A program made the position numbers and the translations under genes. A stretch of 54,217 bases of DNA from Opitutus sp. GAS368 (GTDB lineage Bacteria > Verrucomicrobiota > Verrucomicrobiia > Opitutales > UBA953), in contig CALQIY020000002.1 of the NCBI GenBank assembly GCA_943330755.2, forward strand, positions 1 through 54,217, given 5' to 3'. Under the pieces are notes generated by a model that was not told the origin of the DNA, did not search any database, and was given only the letters and a program-made list of their open reading frames with translations. Shown in pieces: positions 42,925 through 49,401 of this stretch; position 1 is the stretch's first letter, and every line of letters starts with the position of its first letter.

Positions 42925-42941
42925 AGCAAGATATGTGCCAA
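42925..42941 (-). promoter_or_regulatory. Sigma-54 promoter of the proximal amt gene
   Basis: On the minus strand the sequence is TTGGCAC, five bases (ATATC), TTGCT. The C of the -12 GC is at 42926, so the start of transcription should be 42914, again four bases before the ATG (42910). Confidence 0.88.
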
Positions 42942-43013
42942 TTTTTATACAGCGTTTGCTAGTCGCTTGCTTTCGAAGGTTTCCCCACCACCATATTTTT
43001 TTCTGCATAAATA

Positions 43014-43904
43014 ATGTCTAAACTTACGCATCTTGCCTTACTTTCGGCAGTCGGTTTTACGGCTTTAGCGGCGGCGGAGGCCCCCGTGAAGCCCTGGATG
43101 GTCATGGTCGATGGGCAGACCCGCAGCGCGGAGATGGTCAACCACGCCGGCCCCGTGAGCGGAACCTTCGGACGCTCGCGTTCCGGCGCCGAAGTCATTT
43201 GGGCCACCCCGACCGCCGCGGTCGACTTCGAGTACTATCGCTACCAAAACGATTTCACCGGAAGCATCAAAGGTTCGGACCAAGCCTACGGCGCCACGAC
43301 CGACTTGATGCTCACCGGCTTCAAGCAGTGGGATTGGAACGCCAAGTACGCCGTTCAGACGATCTACGCTTTGGAGTCGGCCCATGAAGAAGGGGTCGGC
43401 CTGTCGCGCGGCTTTCGCTGGGGGTTCGGCGGCGCCGCCCGTTGGCGACCCGATGCCGAGACCGACATCGCCTTAGGCGTGATGCTCCAGGATCGCTTCG
43501 AGGCGGGGGTGCTGCCGATACCTTATCTCAAGGCGGTCTGGCGGCCCTGCCGGGCGGCGGAGGTCGAGCTGCGGGCCACGGGCCTCCAGAATGGCCTCAT
43601 CATCCGCGGTTACCTCACCGAGGATAAGGCCACGCGCATCGATCTCTCGGTCATGTATGAGACGCTGACCTTCCGCTTGGTCGACAGCTCGGTCTATGGC
43701 AGTCGGGCCGTTTCCATCGGGGAAGTGCCGCTGCGCATCGGGGTCACCCAATTCCTCGAGCCGAGCGGCACCTGGTTCGTCCAAGGTTCTTTCGAGTGGG
43801 TCGCGTTCTCGCGGCATTCCTTCGTGCACGCCGGCGAGACGCAAGGTGTCTTCCAGACCGCCGCGACGTGGGGTTTCGCCGCGCGCGCCGGAGCGCGTTT
43901 CTAA
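43014..43904 (+). CDS. Predicted outer-membrane beta-barrel protein
   Basis: The 296-residue protein has a signal peptide (MSKLTHLALLSAVGFTALAAAEA) and many alternating hydrophobic beta strands (AAVDFEYYRYQNDF, TDLMLTGFKQWDWNAKYAVQTIYAL and similar). It ends in ARAGARF, with the terminal phenylalanine of BAM-inserted barrels. I cannot name the family. It reads away from the proximal amt gene, sharing a 103-bp gap, so co-regulation with nitrogen genes is possible but unproven. The next gene begins 21 bp after its stop. Confidence 0.65.
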   Translation: MSKLTHLALLSAVGFTALAAAEAPVKPWMVMVDGQTRSAEMVNHAGPVSGTFGRSRSGAEVIWATPTAAVDFEYYRYQNDFTGSIKGSDQAYGATTDLMLTGFKQWDWNAKYAVQTIYALESAHEEGVGLSRGFRWGFGGAARWRPDAETDIALGVMLQDRFEAGVLPIPYLKAVWRPCRAAEVELRATGLQNGLIIRGYLTEDKATRIDLSVMYETLTFRLVDSSVYGSRAVSIGEVPLRIGVTQFLEPSGTWFVQGSFEWVAFSRHSFVHAGETQGVFQTAATWGFAARAGARF

Positions 43905-43925
43905 GCCCGCGGTCAGCTGCGTCCC

Positions 43926-44918
43926 ATGCGTTGCCTCCTGCTGCTCGGTTGTTTCGCCGCCACGCTCGGCGCCGCGGTCTCGCCGGATGCGACCGCCAAG
44001 CGGACGCGGGCGGAGATCGAGGCCGGCCTCAAGGCTCTGGAGACGAAAGCCCGGACCGCCCCCGACGCGCCCAAGGCGCCGGTGGGCACCGACAGGTCCA
44101 AGGATGGCAAGGGCCCGAAGGCCGTCGTGAACGACCTGGTCATCAAGCCCGATGAGCTCAAGCGCGCGCGGGCCGAACTGCTCCGTCTGAACGGCTACCG
44201 CTACCTGTGCGGGCTCGAGGCGGACGTCGTGCTCACGGAGGAGTACAACCTGACCTGCAAATTTGGCGCCTATCTCTGCAGCGTGATCGGCCGCATCGAG
44301 CACACGCCCGCGAAGCCCGCGGGCATGGATGAATTGGTCTACAAGAAAGGCTACGAAGGCACCTCGCACTCGAACCTCTTCTGGTCTTCCGGTCCCGACG
44401 GCCTCACGGGTTCCGTCAACGGCTACATGGATGACAGCGATGCATCCAATGTCGCGCGGGTGGGGCACCGTCGCTGGTGCCTGAATCCCGCCTTGGGGGC
44501 CACCGGGTTTGGTCAGGTCCGTGGCTACTCCGCCATGTGGTCGATGGATGCGAGCAACGCGGCGGGGAAGGGCGAGCACATCGTCTGTTTTCCGGCGGCG
44601 GGTTTTTGGCCGCTCGCCTATTGGCCCAGTCGGGCCGCGTGGAGCATCTCGCTCGATCCCGGACGCTATCGCGTGGAGGATAATCCGGAAGTGAAGGTTT
44701 ACCTGCTGGGCGGCACCGACCGTTTCCCGCAGGACACCAAGGGCCTCAAGGAACTCAAGTTGACGGATGTGCGGGTAAGTCGCGAGGGCATGGGCATCGC
44801 GCAGTGCGTGATCTTCCGGCCCGAGGTCGTGCCGAAGCGCGGCCAGCGTTTGGGCGTTTCCTTGCCCGTCAAAGGCTGGCGGAGCCCGAAACTCGAATAC
44901 ATCGTCGAGTTCTACTGA
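43926..44918 (+). CDS. Secreted CAP-superfamily-like protein
   Basis: The 330-residue protein has a signal peptide (MRCLLLLGCFAATLGAA). A charged helical part (about 24-70) leads to a CAP/SCP-like domain: ELLRLNGYRYLCGLEADVVLTEEYN, then CSVIGRIEHTPAKPAG, TSHSNLFWSSG and NVARVGHRRWCLNPALGATGFG. The histidines in EHTP and TSHSN sit in the cleft positions of CAP proteins. The remainder is a beta domain. A role is not known for bacterial CAP proteins in general. It probably shares a transcript with the barrel protein upstream (21 bp). Its last 7 bp overlap the small gene on the other strand. Confidence 0.7.
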   Translation: MRCLLLLGCFAATLGAAVSPDATAKRTRAEIEAGLKALETKARTAPDAPKAPVGTDRSKDGKGPKAVVNDLVIKPDELKRARAELLRLNGYRYLCGLEADVVLTEEYNLTCKFGAYLCSVIGRIEHTPAKPAGMDELVYKKGYEGTSHSNLFWSSGPDGLTGSVNGYMDDSDASNVARVGHRRWCLNPALGATGFGQVRGYSAMWSMDASNAAGKGEHIVCFPAAGFWPLAYWPSRAAWSISLDPGRYRVEDNPEVKVYLLGGTDRFPQDTKGLKELKLTDVRVSREGMGIAQCVIFRPEVVPKRGQRLGVSLPVKGWRSPKLEYIVEFY

Positions 44919-45166
44919 GCCGTGCCGGCCGGCCGCGGCGCGTGCGGCAAGCCGCCGAGGATGGCGTCGCGTCGTTGGATCGCCGTGGCGAGGTCAGGGG
45001 TCCGCAACGAACGGCGGACGCGGGCCTTCGTGCAGGCATCGGGGTGGATAGTGTAATGGATCCACCAGGTGCCGTTGTTGTTCCAGAGATGGTGCAACGG
45101 GTTTTCGCCCTGCACGCGAATCGAGAGGCGCGGGGCGGTGGGAGCGGTGTCGGTGGTGTTGATCAT
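44912..45166 (-). CDS. Small protein resembling an integrase N-terminal (arm-binding) domain
   Basis: The 84-residue product reads NPLHHLWNNNGTWWIHYTIHPDACTKARVRRSLRTPDLATAIQRR. A three-strand segment followed by a helix with the SLxTxDLxxAxxRRD phrase is the usual start of tyrosine integrases (arm-type DNA-binding domain, AP2-like). The stop codon lies about 80 residues in, and no catalytic part follows in any frame. It may be a remnant, a stand-alone DNA-binding protein or chance likeness. It overlaps the convergent CAP gene by 7 bp. Confidence 0.5.
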   Translation of the reverse strand: MINTTDTAPTAPRLSIRVQGENPLHHLWNNNGTWWIHYTIHPDACTKARVRRSLRTPDLATAIQRRDAILGGLPHAPRPAGTAQ

Positions 45167-45241
45167 GGCGTGTGGTGGAAGGCGGCACGCAGCACGATCG
45201 ACTCCGGGGGGAGGATGAATTGTGACCTTTCGGTCCTCATC

Positions 45242-45259
45242 TCAGGATGGTTATCCTGA
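45242..45259. repeat. Inverted repeat in a 245-bp gap
   Basis: TCAGGAT (45242-45248) and ATCCTGA (45253-45259) flank GGTT. Gap 45167-45411 has no convincing gene; I see nothing else in it except a GC-rich end. Confidence 0.3.
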
Positions 45260-45411
45260 AAACCACCGTGGCCGGGAAGGCTCGGTTGGTGCAAGGCAGG
45301 GGGCTGCTTTGCTCGTGATGCGTCTGTTAAGGAACGGGGCTTACCTTGGCCGGTGGCCGCGAAAAGGCAAGTCCCAGGGAGGCGGGACCTGTGTCATAGG
45401 CCGGGCCGGCC

Positions 45412-46068
45412 TTATTTGGGCTCCGGCACGCCGGCCGCGGCGCGGAGTTTGCGCAGGGCGGGCTCGGAGGTCGCGGCGGCCTTGGCGTAATCGGCGGCGG
45501 CCGCCTGATAGCTCTTCTGCACCAAGGACTCGGCTTGGGCGGCTTCTTTGGCGCGGCCTTCCGCCAGCTGCAGCAGTTCCTTGGCGCGGGCCAACTGGCG
45601 CCTTTCGGTGCTCAGGCGATTGTTGCTGGCGGTCAGGGTGGCGCGATACCCATCGATGGTCTTGGCGTCTTCCCGGCGGCGTTGCGCGGTCTCGACCCTT
45701 TGCTTGGCGGTCTCCACCTGTTTTTCCGCGCGGTCCACTTCGCCCGCTTGTTTCTGGTGACGCTCTTTTTCCCGGGCAGCAGCCTGGGCGGCTTCGGCCT
45801 GGTCGCCGTCGGCTTTCTTGGCCGCCGCGAGGGCCGTGCGCAGCCGCAGGTGCGCGGCGAGCAGGTCGTCGAGTTGCGCGGCTTCCAGGGCCGCCGCGAG
45901 TTCCCGTTGCTTGGCGAGCGGAAGATCGACCCGCTTCACGTCGTAGGCCAGCGCGCAGACCTCGCGCCCGGGGATGGTCATCAAGGTGACGCGCGGGGGC
46001 GCCGGCGGCAGGTCGCCGCTGGCGGCGGCCAAACTGAGGGCGGCGAACACGAGGAGCATGGGTGCCAA
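45412..46068 (-). CDS. Secreted coiled-coil protein, unknown
   Basis: The 218-residue protein has a short signal peptide (MAPMLLVFAALSLAAASG) and a long Ala/Glu/Lys/Arg/Gln-rich helical stretch (about residues 55-205), interrupted by AKTIDGYRATL. The heptad pattern suggests coiled coil. A beta-like part near VTLMTIPGREVCALAYDVKRVDL precedes it. No known domain. An ATG at 46059 gives a shorter signal. It is a single gene between intergenic regions. Confidence 0.62.
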   Translation of the reverse strand: MAPMLLVFAALSLAAASGDLPPAPPRVTLMTIPGREVCALAYDVKRVDLPLAKQRELAAALEAAQLDDLLAAHLRLRTALAAAKKADGDQAEAAQAAAREKERHQKQAGEVDRAEKQVETAKQRVETAQRRREDAKTIDGYRATLTASNNRLSTERRQLARAKELLQLAEGRAKEAAQAESLVQKSYQAAAADYAKAAATSEPALRKLRAAAGVPEPK

Positions 46069-46157
46069 GCTAGCGGCCCGCGCGCGCCGCGCAATCCCGC
46101 AGTGTCCCGGCGAAAAGCGCTCGCGGTCGGCCGCTTCTTATATTCTCTAAAGCAGGT

Positions 46158-46421
46158 ATGGGTTCCTTTCGTTTCCGCAGGGTCGTCGCGTTGGGACGCT
46201 TCCTGAAGATCAACGTCTCGAAGACGGGTGTCTCCGCTTCCGTCGGTCGGCCGGGAGCGACGCTCAACGTGCGCAAGGATCGTGTCGATGGGACGGTGGG
46301 CGTGCCGGGCACAGGTCTCTCGTACCGCGAACGCTTGGCGAACCGTGGGTGCGCCGCGTTGCTGATGGGCGGCCTCGGCTTGCTCGCGGGGGCGGGCGCA
46401 TGGTGGTTCGCCGCGGCGTGA
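46158..46421 (+). CDS. DUF4236-family small protein
   Basis: The 87-residue protein begins MGSFRFRRVVALGRFLKINVSKTGVSASVG and has GVPGTGLSYRERLAN in the middle, the repeated SKSGVS / GLPGTGLSYR style of DUF4236 proteins. One hydrophobic helix closes the C-terminus. Function is unknown in the family. TATATT at 46139-46144 is a possible -10 box, with the ATG only 13 bases further. Confidence 0.78.
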   Translation: MGSFRFRRVVALGRFLKINVSKTGVSASVGRPGATLNVRKDRVDGTVGVPGTGLSYRERLANRGCAALLMGGLGLLAGAGAWWFAAA

Positions 46422-46445
46422 GCCGCGGCGAAACCTTCACGCAAG

Positions 46446-46529
46446 TGCCCGGGAAAGGACTCGAACCTTCACGCCTTTAGAGGGCGGCGGATTTTGAGTC
46501 CGCTGCGGCTGCCATTTCGCCACCCGGGC
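46446..46529 (-). tRNA. tRNA-Leu (CAA)
   Basis: On the minus strand acceptor GCCCGGG pairs with CCCGGGC; the anticodon stem GCGGA/TCCGC holds loop CTCAAAA (anticodon CAA). A long variable arm and T-loop TTCGAGT follow. The discriminator is A and CCA is not encoded. Confidence 0.95.
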
Positions 46530-46610
46530 GGCTTGCGTGTCAGCATTCATTCCGCTCCCTCGGTCGCTCGCAAGAAAAACCGTCACGGGTTATGCCCCGC
46601 ACCAAACAAA

Positions 46611-46636
46611 AGAGGCGCCTCTTGCGAGGCGCCTCT
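46611..46636 (-). terminator. Terminator of the HU gene
   Basis: AGAGGCGCCTC (46611-46621) and GAGGCGCCTCT (46626-46636) form an 11-bp stem with loop TTGC. On the minus strand TTTGTTTGG follows. Confidence 0.9.
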
Positions 46637-46657
46637 GGTGGCAGCTGTAATCGAAGA

Positions 46658-46945
46658 TTACTTGGCGCCGAGGATCGCGTCCTTCGCGGCCTTGGCCACG
46701 CGGAACTTCACGACCTTCTTGGCCTTGATCTGGATGACTTCGCCGGTGGCAGGGTTGCGACCCTGGCGAGCCTTGCGGTGCACGAGGACGAGCTTGCCGA
46801 GGCCGGGGAGCGTGAAGGAGTTCTTCGCGTTCTTGTAGGCGAGGGCGGCGATGATCTCGAGGATCGCGACGGCCTGCTTCTTGCTGATCTCGGCCTTCTC
46901 GGCGATAGCAGCGGCGATTTGGGACTTGGTGAGGGCTTTGGACAT
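46658..46945 (-). CDS. HU-family DNA-binding protein
   Basis: The 95-residue protein has MSKALTKSQIAAAIAEKAEISKKQAVAILE at the N-terminus and FTLPGLGKLVLVHRKARQGRNPATGEVIQIKAKKVVKFRVAK, including the beta-arm motif GRNPATGE. HU proteins bend and compact DNA and help form nucleoprotein complexes. Length and order are typical. It is divergent from the GSDH gene across a 180-bp AT-rich gap and has its own terminator. An IHF-type role is not indicated. Confidence 0.95.
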   Translation of the reverse strand: MSKALTKSQIAAAIAEKAEISKKQAVAILEIIAALAYKNAKNSFTLPGLGKLVLVHRKARQGRNPATGEVIQIKAKKVVKFRVAKAAKDAILGAK

Positions 46946-47125
46946 GGTGTTTATGGGTTGGTGTGCAGTGATGCGGTTCTATTTAGTATCGAAGTGTGTG
47001 CTGAAAACCAGCGAAAAATAAAGGTATTTGCAAGGTTGCTGGCCGCCCCCGGGTCCGCCGCGCATTTCGAAAAAACTTTTCGTCGGTCGTGGTGTCTGTC
47101 ATAAGACCACCTACCCCTGACTCCC

Positions 47126-48430
47126 ATGCAGCCTTCCACCCTCTCCACGATTCTGTTGGCGGCCGTCCTCGCCACGGCTCCGCTTCGCGCCGCTGACTTG
47201 GTCGCGGTCGAACAGGCTTATCCCGGAATCAGCTTCAGCCTCCCGGTGGCGATCACCCCTTTCCCCGGTCGCACCGACGCCTTTTTCGTCGTCGAAAAGG
47301 GCGACCCCGATCCCGCGGGCAAGGGGAGCTTCCTCGGCGGGAAGATTCAATTGGTTGAAGGGCTCAAGTCAGGCCAGCCGACCAAGCGCGCGGTCTTTCA
47401 ACTGCAAGTGAAGGAGGGGAAGTTCGAGGCCGGCGGGGAGTGCGGCCTCCTGGGTCTCGCGGTTCATCCGAACGTGGAAAAGAACGGACAAGTCTTTGTC
47501 TATTATAGTCTTAAGATTAACGGCAAGCTCCATCAGCGCGTCTCGCGCTTCCTGGTTTCCAAGGAAAAGCCCTTCAAGATCGATGCCGATTCCGAGCAGC
47601 CTTTGCTGACCCAAGCCGACCCCGCCTCCAATCATAACGGCGGGGATCTCCACTTCGGGCCCGATGGCTACCTTTACTTCAGTTGCGGCGATGGTGGCGC
47701 AGGGGGCGACGCCTTCAACACGGCTGGCTTCATCAACAAGGGCTTCCATGCCGCCGTCTACCGCATCGATGTCGACAAGCGCCCCGGCAACCTGGCTCCG
47801 AATCCCCATGCTTCGGTACCGGTGGACGCCAAGGGTGAAGCCTTCTATGCCGTCCCGGCCGACAACCCCTTCGTGAAGGCCACGACCCACCGCGGCCAGC
47901 CCCTCGACCCGAAGTCCGTCCGGACCGAGACCTGGGCGACGGGGCTCCGGAATGCGTGGCGCTTCTCCTTCGACCCCAAGACCGGGGCCTGCTTCACCGG
48001 CGACGTCGGCCAGAACCTCTACGAGGAAATCGACATCCTTACCGCCGGGGGCGACTACGGTTGGAGCGAGATCGAAGGGAACCACGTTTATAATAAAAAG
48101 GATGCGAGCGCCAAGCAGGCCCCGGCGAAGTTGGCCCCGGCTTCCGCCTATGTCGCTCCCATCTACGAGTACGACCGTAAGGTCGGCAGCTCCGTGACCG
48201 GCGGCGTCTTTTGCCGGAGCGAGCGCATCCCCGCCATCCGTGACGCTTACGTCTTCGGCGACTATGCCTCGGGCCGTTTGCTCGCCATCAAGGAGCAGGA
48301 CGGAAAATGGACGGGCGAAGTCATCGCCAAGGACATGACGATCGCAGGCTTCGGTCACGACCCCGTCAATGGCGACGTCCTCTTCGTCACGCTGTCCGGT
48401 CAACTGAAGCGCCTCGCCCCGAAGAAGTAA
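47126..48430 (+). CDS. Secreted PQQ-dependent sugar dehydrogenase-like protein (GSDH propeller)
   Basis: The 434-residue protein has a signal peptide (MQPSTLSTILLAAVLATAPLRA) and the six-blade soluble glucose/sorbosone dehydrogenase fold. Landmarks are GECGLLGLAVHPN, NHNGGDLHFGPDGYLYFSCGDGG, ATGLRNAWRFSFDPKTG, GDVGQNLYEEIDILTAGGDYGW and GDYASGRLLAI. These place it in the family that oxidises sugars with PQQ, although many members lack proven activity. It starts six bases before the next gene and opens a three-gene periplasmic sugar set. The start context is GACTCCC-ATG. Confidence 0.85.
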   Translation: MQPSTLSTILLAAVLATAPLRAADLVAVEQAYPGISFSLPVAITPFPGRTDAFFVVEKGDPDPAGKGSFLGGKIQLVEGLKSGQPTKRAVFQLQVKEGKFEAGGECGLLGLAVHPNVEKNGQVFVYYSLKINGKLHQRVSRFLVSKEKPFKIDADSEQPLLTQADPASNHNGGDLHFGPDGYLYFSCGDGGAGGDAFNTAGFINKGFHAAVYRIDVDKRPGNLAPNPHASVPVDAKGEAFYAVPADNPFVKATTHRGQPLDPKSVRTETWATGLRNAWRFSFDPKTGACFTGDVGQNLYEEIDILTAGGDYGWSEIEGNHVYNKKDASAKQAPAKLAPASAYVAPIYEYDRKVGSSVTGGVFCRSERIPAIRDAYVFGDYASGRLLAIKEQDGKWTGEVIAKDMTIAGFGHDPVNGDVLFVTLSGQLKRLAPKK

Positions 48431-48436
48431 GGGGCG

Positions 48437-49342
48437 ATGACGACGCGCCGCGATTTCCTGCGCACGACGAGCGCCGCGTTGGCGGGCTTGTGGGCCGGGC
48501 CCGCGGTGGCGGCGTCGGCGGGCATTGGCGGCGGCCCGGAAATCAGTCTTTTCACGAAGCATCTGGTCGGCCTGTCGCATCGCGAGTTGGCCGCCGCCGT
48601 CGCGCGCATCGGGGTCACGAGCATCGAGGCTCCGGTCCGTCCCGGTGGGCATGTGCTCCCGGCGCAAGTCGAGGGTGAGTTGCCTAAACTCGTCGAAGCG
48701 CTGGCCGCCCATGGCATCGCGATTTCGATGCTGACCACCGGCATCAATGCCGTCAGCGACGCCACGCGCACCGAGGCCGTCCTGCGGACGGCCAAGGCTT
48801 TGGGCATCCAGCGCTACCGCCTGAACTGGTATACCTATTCCGCCGACAAGCCTTTGCGGGTGCAACTGGACGAGATCAAGCCACGCTTGCGCGACCTCGT
48901 CGCGCTCAGCAAAGAAATCGGCATCCAGCCTTGTTACCAGAACCACTCGGGGGCCAAGCATGTCGGGGCGGCGGTCTGGGACATGGACGCACTCATGCGC
49001 GAGTACCCCCCGGCCGACTTGGCTTGGAGTTTCGACATCTTGCATGCGACCGTCGAGGGCGGCCTGTCTTGGCCGAACCAAGTGGCCTTGGCCCGCGAGC
49101 GTCTGGCCATGGCTTACTTCAAGAACTTCCGCTGGAAGGGGCGGGTGGTGGAATCCTGCCCGCTCGCCGACGGTCTCATCGATGCCGGCTACGTCCGGAT
49201 GCTGAAGGCCGCGCGCTACCAAGGACCGGTCTGCCTGCATGTGGAGTACCTCAAGGGGGCCATCGGCGAAGCCGGCTATCTGGAACGCGCCATCGAGGCT
49301 TCGCGGGCGGACTTGGCGACGCTCCGGTCCTGGTGGGCCTGA
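48437..49342 (+). CDS. Tat-exported TIM-barrel sugar isomerase/epimerase-like protein
   Basis: The 301-residue protein has a twin-arginine signal (MTTRRDFLRTTSAALAGLWAGPAVA) and an AP_endonuc_2/xylose-isomerase-like barrel, with GVTSIEAPVRPGGHVLP, NWYTYSADKPL, CYQNHSGAKHVGAAVWDMD, WSFDILHATVEGG and LHVEYLKG supplying probable metal ligands (His, Glu, Asp). Many Planctomycete/Verrucomicrobia proteins of this kind sit beside secreted dehydrogenases. The substrate is unknown. It starts 6 bp after the GSDH gene; a 59-bp gap precedes the next. Confidence 0.8.
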   Translation: MTTRRDFLRTTSAALAGLWAGPAVAASAGIGGGPEISLFTKHLVGLSHRELAAAVARIGVTSIEAPVRPGGHVLPAQVEGELPKLVEALAAHGIAISMLTTGINAVSDATRTEAVLRTAKALGIQRYRLNWYTYSADKPLRVQLDEIKPRLRDLVALSKEIGIQPCYQNHSGAKHVGAAVWDMDALMREYPPADLAWSFDILHATVEGGLSWPNQVALARERLAMAYFKNFRWKGRVVESCPLADGLIDAGYVRMLKAARYQGPVCLHVEYLKGAIGEAGYLERAIEASRADLATLRSWWA

Positions 49343-49401
49343 TTTGCTCCCGATTGATAAGTTAGGCTGGAACTTTCCGCAGAGGGTCTTGTTATCGAGG
49401 T

